From CBIFVZ01 sp966185765 (GTDB taxonomy: Bacteria > Pseudomonadota > Gammaproteobacteria > Enterobacterales > Enterobacteriaceae): a stretch of DNA of 15,717 nucleotides. The translations under genes were made by a program, and so were the position numbers. Location of the stretch: contig CBIFVZ010000083.1 in assembly GCA_966185765.1 (NCBI GenBank), forward strand, positions 1 to 15,717. Reading direction: 5' to 3'. Each line of letters starts with the position of its first letter. Within the stretch, counting starts at the first letter, position 1. Below are positions 6,700 to 13,847 of this stretch, piece after piece. The notes beneath the pieces were generated by a model. That model saw only the letters and a list, made by a program, of their open reading frames with translations, was not told the origin of the DNA and searched no databases.

Positions 6700-8409
6700 A
6701 TGCGAATACTCAGCCAGGTATGGCCGGGGGTTTTTAGCGCGATGCTGGCGTTGCTGCTTTTCTGGGGGTTCTGGCCGTTATCAAGAGGCTCTCAGTGGAC
6801 GCTGACAGCGTTGGTTATCGTTCTTGCTGGTAGCTGGATTTTCTGGCGCTGGCGGCGTGTACGCAAGCTGCAGGAAGCGGCATCAGAATTTGACGATGCA
6901 AGCCTGCCGCCAGAGTCGTATCAGGGAGCCATTGTGCTGGCCTGTGGTGACACTGAAATTTTGTTTCGCGAACTGAATGTCCGTGAGGCCCAGCAGGGTT
7001 GGTATTTACGTATTCCTGAACCAGACCAACTGGTGCTTATGGCACAGCGTTTGTCTGTGGCCCGCCCGGGACTTATCTGGCGAGTTTCAGTTATGCTGAC
7101 TGTAGCACCAGAGCACCATAAGGATGGCGAAGCGTTCATGCAGCAAATGCATGCCTGGCGCCGTGCGATTTCGCTTTGCCGCCACTGGCTACCGGGGGAA
7201 TTGCCCGTCTGGGGCTGTTGTTATATCAATCCACCCGATGCGGATTACGCCAGCGATGCCCGTTGGTTTACGCGTCTTGCGGGTAATGACGAGATGCAAA
7301 TATGGCGCGACAGCAAAGTCGGTATCCCTTTGAGTGACTGGGGCGCGCAGCCTATTTCTCGTCAGTCGCGTTTAAGTCAGACGCTGTGGCTCAACGGTGC
7401 TGTCGCCTGGGCAGAGTCACGTATTTTCTCCGTATTGAGCGCGGCAGGTAGTGACGCGAAGCCGATTTTCCCTTGCCTGTGGATATGGCATCTTTCGCCG
7501 TTTGCCACATGTGCTAATAACGACTGGCAGCGTAATGTGGCAAATATCACATCGCTGGTTCCTCTTAATGAAAACAAAGGGGGTGAACTGCCGTTCCCGG
7601 ACCCTCTGTTATCGGTACTGCCCGTGCGTTCTGGTCTGAGTCGTATCGAACGCCAGTGCGGTCTGGCAGGGCTGTTACTGGGTTTCTTCCTGGTACTGGC
7701 GATGCTGGCTTCTTACATCAATAACCAACGTCTGATTCAAAACGTCAGAGATCATCTTCAGCTTTATGAGCGCCTTAAAGGCGAGCCTGCGCAACCTAAG
7801 TTGTTGGCACAAAATCGGTTACGTGCAGATGCGTTACTTCTGGACGAATGGCAACGTGAGGGTGCACCGGTACGTTATTCAATGGGGATGTTCCAGGGGG
7901 GGAGATTGCTGCCGCTTATTCGTACCGCGGTCAATAGCTGGGCACCTCCACCACCGCCGGCTCCGGTTATTGTGCAGGCAGTGCCTGACACGGTAAGTCT
8001 TGACAGTATGGCGTTGTTCGATACAGGCAAAGCAAAACTGATTGAAGGTTCAACCAAAATTCTCGTGGAAGCGCTGATGAACATTAAAGCGCGTCCGGGC
8101 TGGCTGATTGTGGTGTCTGGGCACACGGATAACACCGGTGATGCTAAGGCAAACCAACAGCTGTCACTTAAGCGTGCTGAAGCGGTACGTGACTGGATGC
8201 TGGCGACCAGCGATGTTTCGCCAGCGTGTTTTGCGGTTCGGGGGTATGGCGCGAGCCGACCTGTTGAATCCAACGACACACCGGAAGGGCGCAAGCTTAA
8301 CCGTCGTGTCGAAATCAGCCTTGTGCCGCAGGCGGATGCCTGTCAGGACAGGACTGAATCCACTTCACCAACAGAAGGTGAAGACTCAACATTAATCAAG
8401 GAGAATTAA
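6700..8409 (+). CDS. tagL: TagL: three-helix membrane protein with OmpA-like peptidoglycan-binding domain
   Basis: Likely equivalent of EAEC TagL (SciZ), which binds TssL and anchors the T6SS to the cell wall. In the 569 residues I see two N-terminal membrane helices (about 8-26 and 33-50), a cytoplasmic domain of about 260 residues, a third helix (about 321-343), a proline-rich linker (WAPPPPPAP) and a periplasmic OmpA-like domain (about 432-540). Within it SGHTDNTG (D477) and LSLKRAEAVRDWM (R492) supply the Asp and Arg that hold diaminopimelate in OmpA, with the same 15-residue spacing, and NRRVEISL closes the domain. The gene abuts tssL and hcp with no gap (TAAATG at both ends). A run of seven G (7896-7902) precedes the OmpA domain. 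Confidence 0.9.
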   Translation: MRILSQVWPGVFSAMLALLLFWGFWPLSRGSQWTLTALVIVLAGSWIFWRWRRVRKLQEAASEFDDASLPPESYQGAIVLACGDTEILFRELNVREAQQGWYLRIPEPDQLVLMAQRLSVARPGLIWRVSVMLTVAPEHHKDGEAFMQQMHAWRRAISLCRHWLPGELPVWGCCYINPPDADYASDARWFTRLAGNDEMQIWRDSKVGIPLSDWGAQPISRQSRLSQTLWLNGAVAWAESRIFSVLSAAGSDAKPIFPCLWIWHLSPFATCANNDWQRNVANITSLVPLNENKGGELPFPDPLLSVLPVRSGLSRIERQCGLAGLLLGFFLVLAMLASYINNQRLIQNVRDHLQLYERLKGEPAQPKLLAQNRLRADALLLDEWQREGAPVRYSMGMFQGGRLLPLIRTAVNSWAPPPPPAPVIVQAVPDTVSLDSMALFDTGKAKLIEGSTKILVEALMNIKARPGWLIVVSGHTDNTGDAKANQQLSLKRAEAVRDWMLATSDVSPACFAVRGYGASRPVESNDTPEGRKLNRRVEISLVPQADACQDRTESTSPTEGEDSTLIKEN

Positions 8410-8901
8410 ATGGCTATTCCTGTTTACCTTTGGCTCAAGGATGACGGCGGAGCGGATATCAAAGGTTCTGTCGATGTGAAAGACCGCGAAGGCAGCATCG
8501 AAGTGGTTGCACAGCAGCATAATCTATACATTCCGACGGATAACAATACCGGTAAGCTGACCGGTACCCGTGTACACACGCCGTTCAAATTTACTAAAGA
8601 GATTGATGCTTCAAGCCCTTATTTTTACAAAGCCGTGACAACAGGGCAGACCCTGAAAGCGGCCGAATTTAAGTGGTATAAAATTGACGACGCCGGGCAG
8701 GAAGTGGAGTACTTCAATACCAAGCTGGAAAACGTCAAGGTTGTTAAAGTCGCGCCGGTGATGTACGACGTGAAAGATCCGGCAAAAGAGAAGCACAACC
8801 ATCTGGAAGAGGTGGAATTACGCTACGAGAAAATCACCTGGACTTACAAAGACGGCAACATCATTCATTCTGACTCCTGGAATGAGCGTGTTACTGCCTG
8901 A
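8410..8901 (+). CDS. hcp: T6SS tube protein Hcp (TssD)
   Basis: Hcp hexamers stack into the inner tube that is pushed into the target cell, and they can carry effectors in their lumen. The protein is 163 residues and begins MAIPVYLWLKDDGGADIKGSV, typical of the enterobacterial Hcp family, with the HTPFKFTKEIDASSPYFYKAVTTG core and the closing EEVELRYEKITWTYKDGNIIHSDSW. There is no C-terminal extension, so this is a plain tube subunit and not an evolved Hcp carrying an effector domain. A strong ribosome binding site AAGGAG (8398-8403) sits 6 bp before the ATG, inside the end of tagL, in keeping with the high amounts needed. A strong terminator follows 10 bp after the stop. Confidence 0.98.
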   Translation: MAIPVYLWLKDDGGADIKGSVDVKDREGSIEVVAQQHNLYIPTDNNTGKLTGTRVHTPFKFTKEIDASSPYFYKAVTTGQTLKAAEFKWYKIDDAGQEVEYFNTKLENVKVVKVAPVMYDVKDPAKEKHNHLEEVELRYEKITWTYKDGNIIHSDSWNERVTA

Positions 8902-8911
8902 TGTTAATTTT

Positions 8912-8941
8912 AAAAGCAGACGCCTGGCGTCTGCTTTTTTT
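8912..8941 (+). terminator. Rho-independent terminator after hcp
   Basis: A 12-bp stem (8912-8923 with 8927-8938, AAAAGCAGACGC paired with GCGTCTGCTTTT) has a tight loop and a run of seven T (8935-8941). It begins 10 bp after the hcp stop, in the middle of the T6SS gene run. It should end or strongly reduce transcription into clpV and the genes after it, splitting the cluster into a high-hcp unit and a downstream unit. Confidence 0.93.
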
Positions 8942-8946
8942 CGCCT

Positions 8947-8979
8947 TTTTTGTTAAGTGACTTATGCGCTTAACAAAAA
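8947..8979. repeat. Inverted repeat between the hcp terminator and clpV
   Basis: TTTTTGTTAAG (8947-8957) is an exact reverse complement of CTTAACAAAAA (8969-8979), with an 11-bp loop. It directly follows the hcp terminator but has no T tract after it on the plus strand. The right arm contains TTAACA (8970-8975), which could serve as a -35 element for a weak promoter with TAAAGC (8993-8998) 17 bp on. It may be an operator, an extra RNA hairpin or a second terminator for minus-strand transcription. Confidence 0.6.
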
Positions 8980-9072
8980 TGCCGGATACGGATAAAGCAC
9001 AATCCCCTTTAAGCGAGTGTATGGCTGCACACAATATCGCGCCAGAAACGCAGAACTGGAAAGAGAAACATT

Positions 9073-11706
9073 ATGGAAAATCAGGCAGTGTTACTACGTC
9101 GGCTTAACCCTTTCTGCGCGAGCGCTCTGGAGGCCGCAGCCTCTTTATGCCAGACGCGCGCCCATGCTGAAATTCGCATTGAACACTGGTTACTCAAGTT
9201 ACTTGAGCAGGGTGAGGGTGATATCACCGTGCTGGCGCGTCGCTATGACTGGGATATGGATGGGTTGTGGCAGGCATTGCTGGAATGGCTGGAAAAGTTA
9301 CCGCGCTCGGTCCGCAGTCGACCACAGCTTTCCTCGTCGCTGATGCAGCTCATTCGTCAGGCCTGGCTTGTGGCGTCACTGGAAGAAAATGATACCTGCA
9401 TTCGCAGCCATCATCTACTGACAGCCCTGGTCGATGAACCGTCACTGCTGGCCTGCGACGGTCTATGGCCGCTCCTGAGTCTGAGCCGGACCCACCTGGA
9501 GCGTCTGCGACCGCTGCTTGACAGCACGTCAGATGAACGCGAGCAAGTGCAGCAAGAAAAGGATATGCCGCTTGCTATGGGCCATGAAGCGCCCGTTTCA
9601 GAAAATGCCATATCACCTGAGGGGCAGGGGCTGTCTGCCGCTTTGCAGGGTGCTCTGGATAAATTCACGCTCGATATCACTGCCAGGGCGCGCGCTCAGG
9701 AAATCGACCCGGTATTTGGTCGCGACAACGAAATTCGCCAGATGGTGGACATCCTCTCACGTCGGCGCAAGAACAACCCAATTCTGGTGGGTGAGCCAGG
9801 GGTAGGTAAAACGGCGCTGGTTGAAGGGCTGGCACTGCGTATTGTGGCCGGTGATGTACCGGAGAGTTTAAAGCCGGTAGCGGTAAGGACGCTGGATTTG
9901 GGGCTATTACAGGCAGGTGCCGGTGTGAAGGGGGAATTTGAACAGCGCCTGAAGAACGTTATCGCTGCAGTACAGCAGTCAGCGCAGCCGATTTTGTTGT
10001 TTATTGACGAAGCCCATACCATTATCGGCGCTGGCAACCAGGCCGGTGGCGCTGACGCGGCTAACTTGTTAAAACCTGCTCTGGCGCGCGGTGAATTGCG
10101 TACCATCGCGGCGACCACCTGGAGTGAATACAAGCAGTACTTTGAGCGAGATGCTGCCCTGGAACGCCGCTTCCAGATGGTGAAGGTGGACGAACCCAAC
10201 GACGATGTTGCTTGTCTGATGTTACGCGGTCTGAAAGCGCGTTACGCCAGCCACCACGGTGTCCATATTACGGATGCTGCCGTGAAGGCCGCGGTGACGT
10301 TGTCACGTCGATATCTTACCGGTCGTCAATTGCCCGATAAGGCTGTAGACCTGCTCGACACGGCGGCGGCAAGAGTGCGCATGAGCTTAGACACACGTCC
10401 TTCTTCTTTGACCGACACTCAGGCACAACTCGATGCACTGATTATGGAACAACAGGCTATTGAAGAAGACAGCCAGTTTATCATTCCACCAGGCGAAGAG
10501 CGTCTGGCCGATATTTCTGACAGACGGTATGAGCTGAATATTGAGCTGGAAACGCTGCAGGCGAAGTATCAGCAGGAAAAGGTGCTTGCGCAGAAAATCC
10601 TGGCTCTGCGCCAGAGTGAACCTCAAAGCCAGCAGTTAAAAGACCTTAGTCGTGAGCTGGTTTCGTTGCAGGGGATTTCGCCGTCACTGATGCTTGATGT
10701 TGATGCCCGCACGGTAGCAACCGTGGTGGCTGACTGGACCGGCGTTCCACTGTCTTCGCTGCTTAAAGACGAGCAAAGTGAGCTGCTTAATCTTGAACTG
10801 GAGCTGGGACAGCGTGTTGTTGGTCAATCGGCTGCGCTCGCGGCTATTGCACAGCGTCTGCGGGCTTCTCACACCGGCCTTACGCCAGAGTCCGGGCCAC
10901 AGGGCGTGTTTCTGTTAGTGGGGCCAAGCGGTGTCGGGAAGACAGAAACGGCACTGGCGCTGGCTGACACGCTGTATGGCGGTGAAAAATCGCTGATTAC
11001 CATTAACCTGTCTGAATACCAGGAAGCCCACACCGTATCTCAGTTGAAAGGCTCTCCGCCCGGGTATGTTGGTTACGGGCAGGGCGGAGTGCTGACTGAA
11101 GCTGTGCGCAAGCGGCCGTACAGTATTGTACTGCTTGATGAAGTTGAGAAAGCCCATCGCGATGTGATGAACCTGTTTTACCAGGTATTTGACCGGGGTT
11201 TTATGCGTGACGGCGAAGGACGTGAAATCGATTTTCGCAACACGGTCATTATGATGACATCGAATCTTGGCAGCGATGGTTTGATGCAGTTGCTTGAAGA
11301 GAAACCTGCTGCCACTGACGCCGAGTTGCATGAATTGCTGCGCCCGGTATTACGTGACCATTTCCAGCCTGCCTTACTGGCTCGTTTCCAGTCAGTGATT
11401 TACCGCCCTCTGGACGCCAGCGCCATGCGCACCATTGTTGAAATGAAGCTTGCTCAGGTGGGTAAACGTCTACAACGCCACTACGCCATGCACACCGACT
11501 TTAGCGACAGCCTTTACGATGCATTGGTGAGTGCCTGTCTGCTGCCGGATACCGGCGCGCGCAATATTGACAGTCTTCTCAACCAGCAAATTCTGCCGGT
11601 ACTGGGTCAACAACTGCTCTCTCGCCAGCGTGACACACTGAGAAATGTCACGCTGCGCCTGAGCTGGGAAGATGAGAACGGGATTGTGCTGGAGTTTGTT
11701 GAATAG
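9073..11706 (+). CDS. clpV: T6SS sheath-recycling AAA+ ATPase ClpV (TssH)
   Basis: Hexameric AAA+ unfoldase that extracts TssC from contracted sheaths so that subunits can be reused. The 877-residue protein has an N-terminal domain (about 1-150) that binds the TssC N-terminal helix. The first ATPase domain has Walker A GEPGVGKT (K246) and Walker B LLFIDEAH (D312, E313). A helical middle region (about 410-530) follows. The second ATPase domain has Walker A GPSGVGKT (K623) and Walker B VLLDEVEK (D689, E690). Both catalytic sites look intact. The start ATG follows GGAAAGAG at 7 bp. The gene is separated from hcp by a terminator and 131 bp of non-coding DNA, so it must depend on read-through or a promoter of its own. 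vgrG often follows clpV in related clusters but is absent here. Confidence 0.97.
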   Translation: MENQAVLLRRLNPFCASALEAAASLCQTRAHAEIRIEHWLLKLLEQGEGDITVLARRYDWDMDGLWQALLEWLEKLPRSVRSRPQLSSSLMQLIRQAWLVASLEENDTCIRSHHLLTALVDEPSLLACDGLWPLLSLSRTHLERLRPLLDSTSDEREQVQQEKDMPLAMGHEAPVSENAISPEGQGLSAALQGALDKFTLDITARARAQEIDPVFGRDNEIRQMVDILSRRRKNNPILVGEPGVGKTALVEGLALRIVAGDVPESLKPVAVRTLDLGLLQAGAGVKGEFEQRLKNVIAAVQQSAQPILLFIDEAHTIIGAGNQAGGADAANLLKPALARGELRTIAATTWSEYKQYFERDAALERRFQMVKVDEPNDDVACLMLRGLKARYASHHGVHITDAAVKAAVTLSRRYLTGRQLPDKAVDLLDTAAARVRMSLDTRPSSLTDTQAQLDALIMEQQAIEEDSQFIIPPGEERLADISDRRYELNIELETLQAKYQQEKVLAQKILALRQSEPQSQQLKDLSRELVSLQGISPSLMLDVDARTVATVVADWTGVPLSSLLKDEQSELLNLELELGQRVVGQSAALAAIAQRLRASHTGLTPESGPQGVFLLVGPSGVGKTETALALADTLYGGEKSLITINLSEYQEAHTVSQLKGSPPGYVGYGQGGVLTEAVRKRPYSIVLLDEVEKAHRDVMNLFYQVFDRGFMRDGEGREIDFRNTVIMMTSNLGSDGLMQLLEEKPAATDAELHELLRPVLRDHFQPALLARFQSVIYRPLDASAMRTIVEMKLAQVGKRLQRHYAMHTDFSDSLYDALVSACLLPDTGARNIDSLLNQQILPVLGQQLLSRQRDTLRNVTLRLSWEDENGIVLEFVE

Positions 11707-11723
11707 CGTGAAAGGATTGATAT

Positions 11724-11771
11724 ATGGCGCTGCGCGTGAGGGCAGCCGCTGCTTGTTGGGCCGGGAGGTAA
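11724..11771 (+). pseudogene. 15-codon ORF between clpV and tssA, possible deletion scar
   Basis: A short ORF (MALRVRAAAACWAGR) opens with ATG 7 bp after a good ribosome binding site, AAAGGA (11711-11716), and stops 4 bp before the tssA start. A strong start signal leading into so short a frame would be expected if the beginning of the gene once following clpV (vgrG in many related clusters) had been joined to the end of the gene once preceding tssA (tssM in many). That origin is inference: the residues are too few to identify. It could also be a chance ORF, or a short leader coupling translation into tssA. Confidence 0.35.
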
Positions 11772-11775
11772 GGAC

Positions 11776-13377
11776 ATGAACGGTACATTGGCGATGCTGT
11801 GCCAGCGCTTTTTTAGCGAAGGTCAGGAACGTGCGGTGTCGCTGGCCAGCGATCAAACGGCGTTGTGGGATAAATGGTTGCTGCCGATAACGTCAGAGCA
11901 ACCTGCGGGTGAAGATCCCGGTTACGACGATGATTTCCAGCGTATGCGTGAAGAGGTCAATCGCCTGTCAGGCATTGATACGGCACTTATCTGCCAACTT
12001 GCCGAATCGCTGTTGACAACACGTGCTAAAGACGTCCGTGTGGCAACGTATTACGCCTGGGCTCGTCTGCATCAGGATGGTGAAGAGGGGTTGGCAGAAG
12101 GGCTGGCGTTGTTGCTTGGGTTACTGGAGCGCTATGGCGAAACGCTACTGCCGGCACGTCCAAACAGCCGTAAGCTGGCGCTGGAATGGCTGGCAGGAGC
12201 GAAGGTTCTGGACAGCCTGTTGCTCTATCCGGAAGTGGATCGCCCTGCTTTTGAGCGTGTGCTGGCAGCACTGGTGGGAATTGAAACCTTGCTTGAAAGC
12301 TGGCCTGACGCATCGCGCCCGGAACTGGGCGCGCTAAGTTCGGCGCTGGAGGCACGCCTGGCACGGGCAGGGGGCGCGGATGCTGTTGCGCCGCAAGGCG
12401 ACGGGCCTGCTGTGGTGTTGCCAGCAGCAACAGGCGTGGCTCCTGCCATTGAAAGTATTCGCTCGAGCCGGGATCTGCTCGATCAGACGCGAGCGCTGGC
12501 GAATTATCTACGTGCTCAGCCGCAGGGGTGGCTTGCGGCACACCGCATTATTGCTGCAGTTCGCTGGGATACGGTACATCAATTACCGCCACAGGATAGC
12601 GCAGGATGCACTCGTCTCGCGGCGCCGCGCAGTGATAACCGTGCGCTCCTCAAACGGTTGTGGCGACAGCAAAGCTGGGGAGAGCTGCTTGAGCAGGTTG
12701 ATCGTATTTTTGCTGAAGGCGTGAACCATTTCTGGCTCGACCTGCAATGGTATCTGTTTCAGGCGCTTAGTAAATCCGCTCCTCCGGTCGATGGTTGGGC
12801 AGATATTATTCGCCAGGACGTAAAAATGCTGCTGACGAGGTTACCAGGACTGGAAAAGCTGGCATGGGAAGACGGAACGCCGTTTGCTGATGAGGTGACC
12901 CGTGAGTGGCTGTTACGCCATGTGCTGGACGATGAAACCGGGTTGCTGGATGAAATTACGCCCAGCACAGTGGTGAACACTTCAGATGACGTGTTGTCTC
13001 TGGAGGCGGAGGCACTGGCACAGGCAGATAGCGACGGTATTGAAAAAGCACTGTCATGGCTGCAGACGCGTCCTGGAACCGCAGGCGCACGTAATCAGTG
13101 GCTACTGCGTCTGCTGATGGCTCGTTTATGCGAGCAGTTTGGCAAGAATGAAATGGCACTTCATCTACTAAGCGAGCTGGACAACTGCGCGGGTAATCTG
13201 TGTCTGGCTGACTGGGAGCCGGACAGGTTGTTTGAAGTCCGTGCACGGCGATTACGTTTACTGCGCATACGCTCGCAGCGAAACGATGTCGACAAGGCGG
13301 CACTCGCCCGGCAGATGGAAGCGTTACTGGCGCAGCTGACAGCACTCGATCCGGTGCGTGCAGCCGTTCTTTATTAA
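11776..13377 (+). CDS. tssA: T6SS assembly protein TssA (ImpA N-terminal and VasJ-type C-terminal domains)
   Basis: TssA binds the baseplate, primes polymerisation of the Hcp tube and sheath, and stays at the growing distal end. The protein is 533 residues. The ImpA-type N-terminal domain (about 30-150) carries the characteristic PAGEDPGYDDDFQRMREEV stretch and the YYAWARLHQDGEEGLAEGLALL block. After an Ala/Gly/Pro-rich linker (about 195-225) comes the VasJ-like C-terminal region (LLKRLWRQQSWGELLEQVDRIFAEGVNHFWLDLQWYLFQAL and, near the end, NQWLLRLLMARLCEQFGKNEMALHLLSELD). The ATG follows GGGAGG at 7 bp. In related clusters tssF, tssG and tssJ often lie after tssA; here tssE follows after about 30 bp. 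Confidence 0.93.
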   Translation: MNGTLAMLCQRFFSEGQERAVSLASDQTALWDKWLLPITSEQPAGEDPGYDDDFQRMREEVNRLSGIDTALICQLAESLLTTRAKDVRVATYYAWARLHQDGEEGLAEGLALLLGLLERYGETLLPARPNSRKLALEWLAGAKVLDSLLLYPEVDRPAFERVLAALVGIETLLESWPDASRPELGALSSALEARLARAGGADAVAPQGDGPAVVLPAATGVAPAIESIRSSRDLLDQTRALANYLRAQPQGWLAAHRIIAAVRWDTVHQLPPQDSAGCTRLAAPRSDNRALLKRLWRQQSWGELLEQVDRIFAEGVNHFWLDLQWYLFQALSKSAPPVDGWADIIRQDVKMLLTRLPGLEKLAWEDGTPFADEVTREWLLRHVLDDETGLLDEITPSTVVNTSDDVLSLEAEALAQADSDGIEKALSWLQTRPGTAGARNQWLLRLLMARLCEQFGKNEMALHLLSELDNCAGNLCLADWEPDRLFEVRARRLRLLRIRSQRNDVDKAALARQMEALLAQLTALDPVRAAVLY

Positions 13378-13406
13378 TCACATCGCGCGTTTTGGGGAGA
13401 ACTCTC

Positions 13407-13847
13407 GTGCCGCAACCTTCGCTTTACGAAATGCTGACCGGCGGCTTTTCCGGTGGTCTGTCGCTCAATGAAGTGAATGAATCCAATCAGCTTATTCTTT
13501 CTGTGCTGGACAATATGCAGCGTATTCTCAACACCCGTGCCGGCAGTCTGAAGCATCTGCCGGATTACGGACTGCCGGATATGAGCAAAATCATTCAGGG
13601 TATGCCAGGGACTGCACATCAGCTCATGAGTATCCTGTCGCAGGTACTGCTGAAGTATGAGCCGCGTCTCAAGCGGATTGATGTCGTGCTGCTGCCGCAG
13701 ACGGAGCCAGGCCATCTGCGCTATGCCATTGATGCCGAGTTACATCAGTACGGGCTGGTGCGCTATGGCACTGAATTTATGCCGGAAGGACGTTTATTGA
13801 TACGCCATCTCAGGCAGCAGGGTTTCATGGATGCCGGAGGCGTGTGA
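13407..13847 (+). CDS. tssE: T6SS baseplate protein TssE (gp25-like)
   Basis: TssE resembles phage T4 gp25; with TssF and TssG it forms the baseplate wedge where sheath polymerisation starts. The 146-residue product (MPQPSLYEMLTGGFSGG...) has the gp25 fold signature: NMQRILNTRAGSLKHLPDYGLPDM, where short lysozyme-like wedge proteins have a conserved region, then ALMSIL-type helix (HQLMSILSQVLLKYEPRLKRI) and two closing strands. I chose the GTG at 13407 because GGGGAG (13394-13399) lies 7 bp before it. The TTG at 13392, five codons upstream, has no ribosome binding site. The stop overlaps the next start by one base (TGATG). Its usual wedge partners are missing from the window. Confidence 0.93.
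   Translation: MPQPSLYEMLTGGFSGGLSLNEVNESNQLILSVLDNMQRILNTRAGSLKHLPDYGLPDMSKIIQGMPGTAHQLMSILSQVLLKYEPRLKRIDVVLLPQTEPGHLRYAIDAELHQYGLVRYGTEFMPEGRLLIRHLRQQGFMDAGGV

Noticed and set aside
12026..12541. A 171-codon minus-strand frame inside tssA.
   Set aside because: Its residues are rich in Pro, Ala and Arg, as expected from the antisense of a GC-rich gene, and it lies wholly within a well-supported tssA.
13392..13406. A TTG start giving tssE five extra residues.
   Set aside because: No ribosome binding site before it, while the GTG at 13407 has GGGGAG at 7 bp and gives the family N-terminus.
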